Counted from the first letter of the stretch, positions 15,212-24,313 are shown. The stretch is 64,000 bases of DNA from Acidobacteriota bacterium (GCA_020851565.1 JADZCN010000082.1:37752-101751); one strand, 5' to 3'. Notes: a model not told the origin generated them from the sequence alone. Made by a program: numbers and translations.

Positions 15212-17856
15212 CGACACTCCGCGTGTGGCTGTCCCGGCTGCGCGGAGCGCTGAGGGGGCGGTCGCGCGCGGAGGCGGAGCTCGCCGACGAGGTGCAGACG
15301 CACCTCGACCTGCTGGCGCACGACTTCGTCGCCCGCGGCATGTCCCCCGAGGAGGCGCGGTTCGCAGCGAGGCGTGCGTTTGGCGGCGTGGACCAGGCGA
15401 AGGCGCTCTATCGGGACCAGCTTTGCCTGCCCGCCATCGACGGGCTCGCGCAGGACGTGCGGTTCTCCTGCCGATCGCTCACGCGGGATAGCAGTTTCCT
15501 CGTCACGGCGGTCCTGGTGCTCAGCCTTGGCATCGGGGTCACGCACATGTTCCTGACCATCGTGTATGCCCACACGATGCGCGGGCTGCCGATCCCGCGC
15601 CCCGACCGTATCCTCTACATCTCCACGTTCGACGACCGGACCGCCGACCGTCCGATGTCGTACCCGGACTTCGACGATCTTCGAGCTGGTGCGAGCCGCT
15701 TTCAGGAGCTCGTGGCCTACACGTCGACCCCCGTGGCGATCGGCGATGACGGGCGCGCGCCGGATCGGCTGGAGGCCAGCTTCGTGAGTGCCGGCGCATT
15801 CGCTACGCTGGGCATCACCCCGCTCGCGGGCCGCGACTTCGCCCCCGCGGACCATCGTCCGGGCGCCGCACCCGTCGTGATGCTTGGGCGATCGGCGTGG
15901 CTGTCGCGATATCGGGGCGACCCCGGCGTAATCGGCCGGGAGATTCTCGTAGATGGAGCTCCGGCCACCGTCACCGGGATCCTGCCGGATCGCTCGGGCT
16001 TCCCCTCGACCGCGAGCGTATGGCTGCCCCTCGAGCACAGCCCCGGCCTCGTCACGGCGCCACGCGACGCCCGCGGCTTGCGGGTGTTCGGCCGCCTGGA
16101 CGACGACTCATCCGAGGCCGATGCCCGTGCCGACGTCGCCTCGATCATGAGCCGCCTCGAGGCGCAGCATCCCACGACGAATCGCGGCGTCCGCGGGCGG
16201 GTCGTGCCCATCAACGAACGCTTCCTTGGCCGCCTCGAGGGACCCTGGCTGGCCTTCCTGATCGCCGGCTGCATCATTGTCCTGGTGTCGTCCGCCAACG
16301 CAGCGAACCTGGTGCTCGCGCGCTCGCTGCACCGGGCACGCGAAGTGGCTGTGCGAACCTCCCTGGGCGCAAGGCGATCGCGCATCGTGCGCGAGCACCT
16401 CGTGGAAGCGCTGCTCCTGGCCTCGGCCGGCGGCGCGGCCGGCCTGGCCGTCTCGTGGACGGGGATTCGGCTGTTCGCGAGCGCCATTCCCGCCGGGACG
16501 CTGCCGTACTGGATCGACTACACCATGGACGTGAGGACGGCGGTCGCCCTCGTGGCCGTGTCCCTCACGACCGTCGCGGTCTTCGGCCTGGCGCCAGCCC
16601 TCGTGGCTTCGCGACTCGACGTGCTCCGCGTGCTGAAGGATGGCGGGCGCTGGCAGACCACGAGCGGGGGAGCGCGCCGCTGGACGGCGGCCTTCATGAC
16701 CGCGCAGCTGGCGCTGGCCGTCGTGTTGCTCTCCACCGTCATGCTCGCGACCCTGACGGCACGGGCTCGCCTGCCGTCGGATGCCGCCCTTGCCACCACC
16801 AGTGTGACCACGGCGGCCCTCACGCTGCCGGCAAGCCGATACGCTTCGCCTGACGATCGGCGCTACTTCTTCGAGGGACTTCTCGAGCGCGTCCACAACC
16901 TGCCGGGCATCACCGCTGCCGCCATGACGAGCGCATTGCCGGGAACGGGGGTGGCGGCGCGCCAGCTCGACATCGAGGGACGTTCCTGGCCCGACGACCG
17001 CCTGCCGACGACGCTGGTCGTCGAGGTCACTCCCGGATACTTCCGGGCGCTGGCCCTTGCGCCGGCGCGTGGCCGCGACCTCACCGAGCTGGATGGTCGA
17101 CCCGGGCACGCGAACGGACTCGTCAACGAGCGGTTCGTCGAACGGTTCCTCCAGGGGCAGCCTCCGATTGGCACGCGCCTGGGTGTCTCGCCGCCGGACC
17201 GGGCCGCCGGCCCGCAGTCGTGGGTGACGGTCGTCGGCGTCGTTCCCGACATCCGGCAGCGGAGCACTCCCGATGCCGAACCTCTCGTCTACCTGCCATT
17301 CGCATCGGCGCCGCCGGCCTCGGCCACCCTGATGGTGCGCAGCGCGCAGGATCCCTCGGCGGTGGCCGTGCTGCTCCGCGACGCCGCGCAGAGGCTCGAC
17401 GCTAGGGTCCCGCTCTACCGGATCCAGACGCTGGCCCAGGTCGTGCACGACGCTGAATGGAACCCCCGCGTGTCCGCGCGGCTGGCGGCCACCTTGACGA
17501 TGCTGTGCCTGCTGCTGGCAACCGTCGGGCTCTATGCCGTGACCTCGCATGGCGCGGGTCTGCGGCGGAACGAGTTCGGCATTCGGATGGCGCTCGGCGC
17601 CACGCCGCTGCGTATCGCGCGCCTCGTGGTCGCCGGCGTGCGGGTACCGCTGCTGCTCGGTCTCGGCTTCGGGCTGGCGGGCGCAATCGCCTGGGACCGG
17701 GCCTTTCCGTCGAGCCGGCCAGCGTTGAGGGCGAGTGACCCGTCGATCATGGCCCTGATCAGCCTCCTGATCGCCCTCGTGACGATGGCTGCGTGCTATC
17801 ACCCCGCCCGTCGCGCCGCCACGCGCGCCCCCGCGGAGGTCTTGCGGCAGGAGTAG
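15208..17856 (+). CDS. ABC transporter permease, ADOP type (FtsX/MacB-like)
   Basis: 882 residues. An N-terminal soluble extension of about 80 residues (LADEVQTHLDLLAHDFVARG, ARFAARRAFGG) is typical of ADOP proteins, followed by RDSSFLVTAVLVLSLGIGVTHMF (first helix), a MacB-like periplasmic domain (PDFDDLRAGASRFQEL and so on), three helices with a REVAVRTSLGARRSRIVREH coupling loop, a second periplasmic domain and a second FtsX core (RRNEFGIRMALGATPLRIARL). The duplicated layout of two FtsX units in one chain defines the family. There is no ATPase gene beside it, so it must borrow one. MacB relatives drive export of toxins or lipoproteins by mechanotransmission. Controlled with PadR. Confidence 0.85.
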   Translation: MTTLRVWLSRLRGALRGRSRAEAELADEVQTHLDLLAHDFVARGMSPEEARFAARRAFGGVDQAKALYRDQLCLPAIDGLAQDVRFSCRSLTRDSSFLVTAVLVLSLGIGVTHMFLTIVYAHTMRGLPIPRPDRILYISTFDDRTADRPMSYPDFDDLRAGASRFQELVAYTSTPVAIGDDGRAPDRLEASFVSAGAFATLGITPLAGRDFAPADHRPGAAPVVMLGRSAWLSRYRGDPGVIGREILVDGAPATVTGILPDRSGFPSTASVWLPLEHSPGLVTAPRDARGLRVFGRLDDDSSEADARADVASIMSRLEAQHPTTNRGVRGRVVPINERFLGRLEGPWLAFLIAGCIIVLVSSANAANLVLARSLHRAREVAVRTSLGARRSRIVREHLVEALLLASAGGAAGLAVSWTGIRLFASAIPAGTLPYWIDYTMDVRTAVALVAVSLTTVAVFGLAPALVASRLDVLRVLKDGGRWQTTSGGARRWTAAFMTAQLALAVVLLSTVMLATLTARARLPSDAALATTSVTTAALTLPASRYASPDDRRYFFEGLLERVHNLPGITAAAMTSALPGTGVAARQLDIEGRSWPDDRLPTTLVVEVTPGYFRALALAPARGRDLTELDGRPGHANGLVNERFVERFLQGQPPIGTRLGVSPPDRAAGPQSWVTVVGVVPDIRQRSTPDAEPLVYLPFASAPPASATLMVRSAQDPSAVAVLLRDAAQRLDARVPLYRIQTLAQVVHDAEWNPRVSARLAATLTMLCLLLATVGLYAVTSHGAGLRRNEFGIRMALGATPLRIARLVVAGVRVPLLLGLGFGLAGAIAWDRAFPSSRPALRASDPSIMALISLLIALVTMAACYHPARRAATRAPAEVLRQE

Positions 17857-17898
17857 GGACGCCCACTCGTCGCTGGTGCCCGTTTCCCGTCTCCCTCT

Positions 17899-19449
17899 TC
17901 AGTGCGCCCCGGCGGGTCCGCTTCCCGCCCGAGGCCGCTTCATCAGGATTACCAGGGGCACCAGGCACAGGAAGATGACAGCCAACACGCGGAACAGGTC
18001 CACGAACGACAGCATGGCGGCGTGCCGCTGCACCGTGCCGTGCATCGCCGCGAACGCGCGCTGCGAGGCCGTGACCGGATCGGAGCCAGCGGCGATGAAG
18101 GCCTGCCGCATCGACTCGAGCATGCCCTGGGCCTGCGGGGAGTAGGCGTCCACGTGCGCGCCGAGCGTGCTCGTATACACCTGCTGCCTGCGAGCCAGCA
18201 TGGTCGCCGTGACGGCGATGCCGACGCTGCCCCCCAGGTTGCGCATCAGGTTGAAGAGGCTCGTGGCGTTGCCCATCTTCTCGCGCGGCACCTGGTCCAT
18301 GGCGATGGTCGTCAGCGGGACGAAGACCATCGACAGGCCGATGCCCTGCAGGAACTGTGGCCAGAAGATCTCCCAGTAGCCGGCGTTCAGGTTGAGCTGT
18401 CCGAGCCAGAACAGCGTGCCGGCACCCAGCGTGAGGCCGACCGCCACCAGCTTGCGCGGGTCGAGCCGCCCAATCAGCATCCCGACCGTCGGCATGCCGA
18501 TGAGCGATCCCATTCCACGCGGCGCCATCGCGATGCCGGCCTCGAGCGACGGGTAGCCGAGCAGCGTCTGCAGCATGATGGGCAGCAGCACCAGGCTTCC
18601 GTACAGGACGAACCCGAGCGTTGTCATCAGGAGGACGCCCGTCGCATAGCTGCGGAGCCTGAACACGCGCAGGTCGATCACCGGCTCGCCGGCCATGAGC
18701 TCGCGCGCCAGGAAGGCCACGACGCCGCCGCCCGAGAGCACGATCAACGTGGTGATGAGCGGTGACGAGAACCAGTCTCGCTGCTGGCCCAGGTCGAGCG
18801 CCAGTTGCAGCGCGCCGACCCACAGCGCCAGCAGCCCGATGCCCCAGTAGTCCACGCGCATCGTCTCCCGCCGCAGGTACGACGGGTCGAACACGTAGAG
18901 CCTCGTCATCACCAGCGACACGATGCCCACCGGCAGGTTGATGTAGAACACCCAGCGCCACGAGTAGGTGTCGGTGAGCCATCCGCCGAGGACCGGGCCG
19001 AGAATGGGCGCGGCCACGATGCCGAGCCCCCAGAAGCCCATGGCCTTGCCGCGCATGTGCGGCGGGAAGGCCTCGAGCAGCACGGCCTGCGAGAGCGGCT
19101 GCATGGCGCCGCCGGTCGCCCCCTGCAGCAGGCGGAAGGCGACGAGGAGCGGCAGGTTCGGTGCGAGCCCGCAGAAGAGCGACGACACCGTGAAACCCGT
19201 AACCGAGGCCATCAGCAGCCGCTTCCGGCCGAACGTCGAGGCCAGCCATCCCGTGAGGGGGAGGACGATGGCGTTGGCCACCAGGTACGACGTGAGCACC
19301 CAGGTGGATTCGTCGATCGTCGCGGAGAGGTTCCCCGCGATGTGCGGCAGCGACACGTTCACCACGGTCGTGTCGAGCACCTCCATGAAGGTCGCGAACA
19401 TCACCGCGACCGCCACGATCCACGGGTTGACCGGGCGCTCCCCGCTCAT
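17899..19449 (-). CDS. MFS multidrug efflux transporter, DHA2 (EmrB) family
   Basis: 516 residues with about 14 membrane helices. Diagnostic motifs are FMEVLDTTVVNVSLPHIAGNL in helix 1 (DHA2 motif D1), WVLTSYLVANAIVLPLTGWL, the A motif ASTFGRKRLLM, the C motif GLGIVAAPILGPVLGGWL, and WRWVFYINLPVG. It is the inner-membrane proton antiporter of an EmrAB-TolC-like tripartite pump. I start it at ATG 19449, 5 nt after the HlyD stop; a longer open frame upstream overlaps the HlyD gene and is not real. The last gene of the TetR-TolC-HlyD-MFS operon, it faces the ADOP gene across a 42-nt gap. Substrate unknown. Confidence 0.9.
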   Translation of the reverse strand: MSGERPVNPWIVAVAVMFATFMEVLDTTVVNVSLPHIAGNLSATIDESTWVLTSYLVANAIVLPLTGWLASTFGRKRLLMASVTGFTVSSLFCGLAPNLPLLVAFRLLQGATGGAMQPLSQAVLLEAFPPHMRGKAMGFWGLGIVAAPILGPVLGGWLTDTYSWRWVFYINLPVGIVSLVMTRLYVFDPSYLRRETMRVDYWGIGLLALWVGALQLALDLGQQRDWFSSPLITTLIVLSGGGVVAFLARELMAGEPVIDLRVFRLRSYATGVLLMTTLGFVLYGSLVLLPIMLQTLLGYPSLEAGIAMAPRGMGSLIGMPTVGMLIGRLDPRKLVAVGLTLGAGTLFWLGQLNLNAGYWEIFWPQFLQGIGLSMVFVPLTTIAMDQVPREKMGNATSLFNLMRNLGGSVGIAVTATMLARRQQVYTSTLGAHVDAYSPQAQGMLESMRQAFIAAGSDPVTASQRAFAAMHGTVQRHAAMLSFVDLFRVLAVIFLCLVPLVILMKRPRAGSGPAGAH

Positions 19450-19454
19450 CGCGG

Positions 19455-20678
19455 TCACTTCGTGTAGACGGTGGGCACGACCGACAACCCCGGACGGAGG
19501 TGATGCTCCGGATCCTGGCCGGGGTCGAGCAGGATCTTGACGGGCACGCGCTGCACCACCTTCACGAAGTTGCCGGTGGCGTTCTCCGGCGGGAGCAGGC
19601 TGAACTTCGCCCCCGTGGCGGCGCCGATGCTGTCCACCGTGCCGTGCAGCGCCCGTCCGTCGAGGGCGTCCACTTCGACCACTGCCTCCTGGCCAGGCCG
19701 CATGCCGGCCAGCTGCGTCTCCTTGAAGTTGGCGACCACCCACACGTCGTCACGGTTGATGAGGGCGAGGAGCGGCTGGCCCGGCTGGACCTGCTGACCC
19801 ACCTCGATGGCCTTGCGGCCGACGACGCCGTCGGACGGGGCGGTGATTCTCGTGCGCTCGAGGTTCAACTGCGCCTGGGCCAGTGCGGCGGCCGCCTGCT
19901 TCACCCGCGCCTCGGCCGCGGCCGCCCTGGCGCGCGTCACCTGCAGTTGCTCCGGTGCCGTCTTCGCGGACGCGAGCACGGCACGCGAGCGCGCCTCGGC
20001 GGCGCGCGCCTGCACGGCACGCTGCTCGGCCACGGCCACCGCGGTGCGAGCGGCCACGACTTCGGAGCGCGCGGCATCGACGGCAGCCTTGGATGCGTCG
20101 GCCGTGGCCTGCGCGGCTTCGAACTGCTGCAGCGCGATCTCCTCCTTCGCCACGAGCGGCCGCAGTCGTTCCACGTCCTTCGCCGCCTTGAGGGCCGCGG
20201 CCTCGTGCTCCCGTGCCCGCGCCTCGGCCGCCAGCAGTTGCGCCGTGGCCGCCTCCACCTGCCGGTCGGCGACCGTGACGCCGGCCTCCGCCTCGCTCAC
20301 ACCGCCCGAGGCGGACTGCACGTCGCTGGCCGTGGAGACACTGGCGATGGGGATGCCCGCGCCGGCGGCCAGTGCGTTGGCCTGGGCATCGGCCAGCTCC
20401 GCGGCGGCGCGGTCCACCGCGACCCGGTACTCGCGCGCATCGATCTCGACGAGGATGGTCCCTTTCTGCACGAACTGGTTGTCGCCGACGTGCACGGCCA
20501 GGACGGGCCCGCCGACGCGCGTCGCGATCTGCGTGATCCGGCCCTCGATCTGCGCATCGTCGGTCGACTCGTGGCCGGCCTGCAGCCACTGGACGCCGCC
20601 CACGAGAATGGCCACGACGGCCAGGCCGAGCACGATCCAGCGTGCCGGGCCGCGGAAGGGTTGAGGGGCCTCTGACAT
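19455..20678 (-). CDS. HlyD/EmrA-type periplasmic adaptor
   Basis: 407 residues: one N-terminal membrane helix at about residues 11-30 (WIVLGLAVVAILVGGVQWL), then a barrel-sandwich half (STDDAQIEGRITQIATRV, GGPVLAVHVGDNQFVQKGTILVEID), a long Ala/Glu/Arg-rich coiled-coil hairpin over about 80-250, the returning lipoyl half (LERTRITAPSDGVVGRKAIEVGQQVQPG) and a beta-barrel domain (DDVWVVANFKETQLAGM). This is the membrane fusion protein joining the MFS pump to the outer-membrane TolC channel. Its ATG directly abuts the TolC stop and its stop is 5 nt before the MFS start. The coiled coil is unusually Ala-rich, probably because of the base composition. Confidence 0.9.
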   Translation of the reverse strand: MSEAPQPFRGPARWIVLGLAVVAILVGGVQWLQAGHESTDDAQIEGRITQIATRVGGPVLAVHVGDNQFVQKGTILVEIDAREYRVAVDRAAAELADAQANALAAGAGIPIASVSTASDVQSASGGVSEAEAGVTVADRQVEAATAQLLAAEARAREHEAAALKAAKDVERLRPLVAKEEIALQQFEAAQATADASKAAVDAARSEVVAARTAVAVAEQRAVQARAAEARSRAVLASAKTAPEQLQVTRARAAAAEARVKQAAAALAQAQLNLERTRITAPSDGVVGRKAIEVGQQVQPGQPLLALINRDDVWVVANFKETQLAGMRPGQEAVVEVDALDGRALHGTVDSIGAATGAKFSLLPPENATGNFVKVVQRVPVKILLDPGQDPEHHLRPGLSVVPTVYTK

Positions 20679-22061
20679 CTACTGCGCTCCTGTCTGGAGG
20701 GTCGACACGGCTTCCTCGGCGATGCCGATGGCGCGGGCCAGCATCGCTTTGGCGACGTTGTGGTGGTAGAGTGCCGCGATGCGCGCCTCCGCGGCTGCCG
20801 CGACCGACTCCTGCGCGAGGACCACCTCGATGTTGCCCGCCACGCCCGCCGCGAACCGGTCCCGCGCCTGCTCCAGTTCCTGCGCAGCCAACGCGACCGC
20901 GGTGTCGGCGACGTCGATCTGCTGCGCCGCCGCTCGCACGTCGAGCAGGGCCGTGCGCACCTCGAAATCGATGCGTCCCTTGAAGTCCTCGTACTCGGCG
21001 CGGCGCTGGCGGACGACGGCCTCGGCTTCCGACCGGCGGCCGTGCACGCGGCCCCCCTCGAACATCGGCACCCGGACCGTGGCGGCAATCGTGTACGTAG
21101 CATGCGCGTTCGACGCCTGTTGCCCGATGACGCCGTAATCGGCGTCGAGATGGAGGCTCGGCAGCCGCTCGGCCGAGGCGGCGCTGACCGTGGCCTCGGC
21201 CGCGGCCAGGCGCTCGGCGGCCGCGAGGAAATCGGGGCGGCGCGCAAGGGCCTCGGCCAGCGCCGTCTCGACCGACACCGCGGCCATGGGCGCGTAGGGC
21301 ATGGCATCCTCGAGCGCGATCGCCTGGCCCAGCGGCAGGCCGATGGCGCGGGCGAGCCGCAGCCGCGCCTTCTCGAAGTCATTCTCCGTCACGCTCAGCC
21401 GGTGTCGCTGCGCCTGCACCTGCGCCTGGGCCCGCACCACGTCGATGCCGGCCACCAGGCCCGAGGCCTTCAGGTTCGACGCCTGGGTCAGCAGCGTCTC
21501 GGCGGTGGCCAGCTGCGCACGCGCCACCTCCACGCGGCTGCCGGCGGTGACGGCCTCCAGGTACAGATTGACGGACACCAGCACCACCAGTTCGCGCGCC
21601 GAGCGGATGCCCAGCTGCGCCGCGCGCTCGTGGCGGGCGGCGGCCCGGGCGTCGTTCAGGGCTGCGAAATCCACGAGCGGCTGCGACAGGCTGACCCGCG
21701 CATCGAAGACGGTGAAGGGCCCGACAATCGGGTCCGGCGCCGGGAAGCCGAAGGCCTCGAGGTTGATGACCTGCCGGCGCTCGCCGACGGCGCCGCTCAC
21801 ATGCGGCAGCAGGTCGGACAAGGCGCGCCACCGCGCGCCGTGAGCAGCGCGTGCGGCCTCGTCCTGCAGCAGCAGCCCGAGGTTGTGCTGCAGGCCGCGG
21901 GTGATGACGTCCTTCAGCGAGAGGCGCAGCCTAGCGGCCGACACCTCGCCGGCGGGCACGCTGCCGTGGAAAGGATCGCTCCCCTCGGTGGACTGCGCCC
22001 GCGCGCCGGAGGCGGGCGCCATCACCAGCAGGGCGATCGCGGCCAGTCGTCGCACGATCAT
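20679..22061 (-). CDS. TolC-type outer-membrane efflux channel
   Basis: 460 residues, close to the usual TolC/OprM length. A signal peptide (LAAIALLVMAPASGARAQ) precedes two OEP repeats: LRLSLKDVITRGLQHNLGLLL with DARVSLSQPLVDFAALNDARAA in the first, and AEALARRPDFLAAAERLAAAEA with ATVRVPMFEGGRVHGRRSEAEA in the second. These duplicated helices make the trimeric alpha-barrel tunnel. There is no lipobox Cys, so it resembles TolC more than OprM. It starts in a 4-nt overlap with the TetR gene and is followed without a gap by the adaptor gene; the operon order repressor-channel-adaptor-pump is a common arrangement. Confidence 0.9.
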   Translation of the reverse strand: MIVRRLAAIALLVMAPASGARAQSTEGSDPFHGSVPAGEVSAARLRLSLKDVITRGLQHNLGLLLQDEAARAAHGARWRALSDLLPHVSGAVGERRQVINLEAFGFPAPDPIVGPFTVFDARVSLSQPLVDFAALNDARAAARHERAAQLGIRSARELVVLVSVNLYLEAVTAGSRVEVARAQLATAETLLTQASNLKASGLVAGIDVVRAQAQVQAQRHRLSVTENDFEKARLRLARAIGLPLGQAIALEDAMPYAPMAAVSVETALAEALARRPDFLAAAERLAAAEATVSAASAERLPSLHLDADYGVIGQQASNAHATYTIAATVRVPMFEGGRVHGRRSEAEAVVRQRRAEYEDFKGRIDFEVRTALLDVRAAAQQIDVADTAVALAAQELEQARDRFAAGVAGNIEVVLAQESVAAAAEARIAALYHHNVAKAMLARAIGIAEEAVSTLQTGAQ

Positions 22062-22711
22062 TTCTTCTGCCCTCGCGCGGGCTGGAGGCCCGTCCAGATG
22101 AGATCGGTCAGGAACTCGATGTCGCGGGACGCGCTCGCCTTCGAGCCGATGAGCAGGTGCCGCGCGACGAGCCCCTTGCTCATATCGAACACGGCCAGGG
22201 CGGCGGCCCCGGCATCCACCGGCCGAATCTCGCCGGAGGCCACGGCCCGCGCGATCACCTTCTTGAGCGCCCGCGTCTGCCGGTCCAGCGCCTGCTGTGA
22301 TGCGCCGCGCAGCGTGCCAGAGGCGGCCACCTGGCGGGCGAACTCCGCGACGTAGATGCGGAAGAAGTCGGGGTGCTGCTGGAAGTACTCCGCGCGGACG
22401 GCCACGAAGGCCTGGATGGCCTCACGGGCAGTGGCCGCCTGCTCGACCCGCTCGAGAATGAGGCGCCCGAGCTCGGCCATGCCGGCCGCAAAGGTGGCCT
22501 CGTAGATGGCCTGCTTCGACGGGTAGTAGAGATACACCGTCCCCTTCGCCACCGCCGATGCCTCGGCGATGGCTTCCACGGTCGCCTGCTCGAACCCGCG
22601 CTCGCCGAAGACACGTCGCGCCGCCTCGATGATGGATCGCCGCCGGAACTCGGTGACGACATCTTCCTTCGAGGGAGGAGCCGACGCGGCGCTGGATGAC
22701 TTGTCAGTCAT
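22058..22711 (-). CDS. TetR family repressor of the efflux operon
   Basis: 217 residues. The N-terminal helix-turn-helix is classical (RRSIIEAARRVFGERGFEQATVEAIAEASAVAKGTVYLYYPSKQA, about residues 24-68); the C-terminal part (VAVRAEYFQQHPDFFRIYVAEF) is the ligand and dimer domain. It is the first gene of the TolC-HlyD-MFS operon and overlaps TolC by 4 nt. A 14-bp operator, TGACCG-AA-CGGTCA, lies 5 nt upstream of its ATG and overlaps the likely -10, so it should repress its own operon until a drug-like ligand binds. The gene may use a very short leader with no Shine-Dalgarno. Confidence 0.9.
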   Translation of the reverse strand: MTDKSSSAASAPPSKEDVVTEFRRRSIIEAARRVFGERGFEQATVEAIAEASAVAKGTVYLYYPSKQAIYEATFAAGMAELGRLILERVEQAATAREAIQAFVAVRAEYFQQHPDFFRIYVAEFARQVAASGTLRGASQQALDRQTRALKKVIARAVASGEIRPVDAGAAALAVFDMSKGLVARHLLIGSKASASRDIEFLTDLIWTGLQPARGQKK

Positions 22712-22716
22712 GTCTA

Positions 22717-22735
22717 TGACCGAACGGTCAGTATA
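22717..22735 (-). promoter_or_regulatory. TetR operator overlapping the efflux operon promoter
   Basis: The inverted repeat TGACCG-AA-CGGTCA is at 22717-22730. On the minus strand it directly follows TATACT (22735 to 22730), which is a good -10. Transcription would start inside the palindrome, leaving about 10 nt before the TetR ATG. Arm sequence and spacing match operators known for TetR-family efflux repressors. Confidence 0.82.
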
Positions 22736-22882
22736 CCAAACTCCTCAGTCGGCACGAGCGGGACCGGCTGGACTCCGCGTCGCCGCCGACCGCATGCGCC
22801 TCACCCGGGGACTCGCCGGGCTCCTGTCGCCTCGACGGAACGTTGCGCGGCGCACCTCCGCGTTGGCGCCACGCGTCTTTGC

Positions 22883-22888
22883 TATAGT
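22883..22888 (+). promoter_or_regulatory. Probable -10 element (TATAGT) of the DUF2911 gene
   Basis: TATAGT in the 243-nt divergent gap between the TetR gene and the DUF2911 gene. It would give a leader of about 60 nt that contains the CAGGAGG ribosome site at about 22942. No clear -35 was found. Confidence 0.45.
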
Positions 22889-22954
22889 CGAAGATTGGGC
22901 GACGGGCCGACCAGCTCGACAGGCGCCCGGTGACGCACCATCAGGAGGCATTGA

Positions 22955-23503
22955 ATGCGGCGACTCATGTTCCCATTGGCGGCCATGGCAGTGGCAGCCC
23001 TGTTCACGACCGCGCTCCACGCGCAGAAGACCACCCAGCTCAAGGTAGGCGGTGGCGGCAGCCCCCACGTGCTGAGCGAATGGACGATTGACGGCGCCCA
23101 CATCTCCATCGAGTACGGCCGCCCGTCCCTGAAGGGACGCACCGTCGGCAAGGAGGTGGCGACCTACGGGGAGGAATGGCGGACCGGCGCCGACGAGGCC
23201 ACCACGATCAAGACCGACAAGGCCTTGATGTTCGGCATGCTGCACGTGAACCCCGGCACCTATACGCTCTACACGCTGCCGAGCGAGAAGGGCTGGCAGT
23301 TGATCGTCAGCAAGAAGACCGGGCAGTGGGGCATCCCCTACCCGAAGGGCGAGGACGTGGGCCGCGTCGCGATGCGGATGGGCGCGCCGCCCGCCCCGGC
23401 CGAGATGGTGACCATCTCCATTGAGGACACGCCGGCCGGCGGCACGCTGCACATCGACTGGGGCACCACCCGCGCCAGCGCGGCCTTCACGGTCATGAAG
23501 TAG
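22955..23503 (+). CDS. DUF2911 family exported protein
   Basis: 182 residues with a signal peptide (MRRLMFPLAAMAVAALFTTALHA). The DUF2911 pattern is clear: IEYGRPSLKGRTVGKEVATYGEEWRTGADEATTI, MLHVNPGTYTLYTLPSEKGWQLIVSKKTGQWG and a terminal IDWGTTRASAAFTV. The family is widespread in Bacteroidota and Acidobacteria and has no known biochemical role; it looks like a small periplasmic beta-sandwich. A strong CAGGAGG is 8 nt before the ATG. It seems to be a single-gene unit that runs into the GTCAGGG repeat array. Confidence 0.85.
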   Translation: MRRLMFPLAAMAVAALFTTALHAQKTTQLKVGGGGSPHVLSEWTIDGAHISIEYGRPSLKGRTVGKEVATYGEEWRTGADEATTIKTDKALMFGMLHVNPGTYTLYTLPSEKGWQLIVSKKTGQWGIPYPKGEDVGRVAMRMGAPPAPAEMVTISIEDTPAGGTLHIDWGTTRASAAFTVMK

Positions 23504-23594
23504 GAATCAGGGAGTCAGGGGTCAGGGGTCAGGGATCAGGAGTCAGGGGCCGGTCCGACCTTTGACTCCCGCCCCCCCGACTCCCGACTCCCGG
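23504..23594. repeat. GTCAGGG array facing an inverted GACTCCC array
   Basis: Bases 23504-23549 are tandem variants of GTCAGGG and ATCAGGG, starting right after the DUF2911 stop. Bases 23564-23594 are the inverse words (GACTCCCG). The two halves could pair as an imperfect hairpin between convergent genes. The array encodes the stop codon and the last residues of the MobA-like gene. Confidence 0.65.
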
Positions 23595-24205
23595 CGCAAT
23601 CGTCCCGCTGCCATTCGCTGTGCCCGTTCGTAATCTGCGGGCACGTCCAGATCGAGAAACGCTCCCTCGTCATCCACCGCCACATTCAGCAGGTCGCTCG
23701 CGTGCGCGCGCACGATGGGCTTTGCGCCGGCCGCGGGATCCGCGGCCCGCAACTCGGTGAACAGCCGGCGATCGAACAGCACGGGGTGGCCATGCTCGTC
23801 ACCTCGTGCGGGCCGTACGATGGGCGCGCCGGTCTCGCGCCATGCGCGCATGAGGGCACCGACCGTCGCGGGCGAGACCATCGGCACGTCCACCAGTGTT
23901 ATCAGCGCGGCCTCCAGGAGCGGATGGTCGAGCGCGTCGAGGCCGCAGAGCGTGGAGGACAGTTGGCCCTCCGCCCAGCCGGGGTGAACCACCACCCGCA
24001 GGCGCCGATCGCGCAGGCGGAGGGCGTGCCGGACGGCATCGGGATGCGCGCCGGCCACGACGACCACCCGCGGCACCCCTGCCGCGAGCAGCGCGGCCAC
24101 CCCCATCGACAACACCGTGTGGCCGCCATGCCCCAGCGGCAGGCCGGCCTTCGGCTGTCCCATCCGGGACGAGGCCCCGGCCGCGAGGACGACCGCGCCA
24201 ATCAT
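23543..24205 (-). CDS. MobA/MocA-like nucleotidyltransferase
   Basis: 220 residues. The N-terminal MIGAVVLAAGASSRMGQPKAGL is the signature nucleotide-binding loop of MobA-like NTP transferases; LVDVPMVSP carries the metal-binding Asp, and ARGDEHGHPVLFDRRLF matches the MocA/YgfJ type, which makes molybdopterin cytosine dinucleotide from CTP. The role in molybdenum cofactor maturation fits the moaE-moaD pair elsewhere in the window but is not proven. The ATG at 24205 has GGGGGGAG before it; a longer frame upstream has no support. The last 16 or so residues (RRESGVGGAGVKGRTGP) are translated from the GACTCCC/GTCAGGG repeat array, so the natural C-terminus has been replaced or extended. Confidence 0.8.
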   Translation of the reverse strand: MIGAVVLAAGASSRMGQPKAGLPLGHGGHTVLSMGVAALLAAGVPRVVVVAGAHPDAVRHALRLRDRRLRVVVHPGWAEGQLSSTLCGLDALDHPLLEAALITLVDVPMVSPATVGALMRAWRETGAPIVRPARGDEHGHPVLFDRRLFTELRAADPAAGAKPIVRAHASDLLNVAVDDEGAFLDLDVPADYERAQRMAAGRLRRESGVGGAGVKGRTGP

Positions 24206-24283
24206 CGGGCTCCCCCCGGCATCAGCGGCACGTGCACACTCTTGCACTCCCTGGTAAACGGCACTCCCGGCTCGAGCGTATGC

Positions 24284-24313
24284 TTGACTTACCGCGAACG
24301 ACCTGCCTACACT
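24284..24313 (+). promoter_or_regulatory. Sigma-70-type promoter of the cold-shock gene
   Basis: TTGACT (24284-24289), an 18-nt spacer and TACACT (24308-24313). Transcription would begin near 24320 and leave a leader of about 125 nt before the cold-shock ATG at 24447. The leader contains two small hairpins (GATACC-ACC-GGTATC at 24375-24389 and one around 24404-24422). Long structured leaders are typical of cspA-like genes. Confidence 0.65.
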
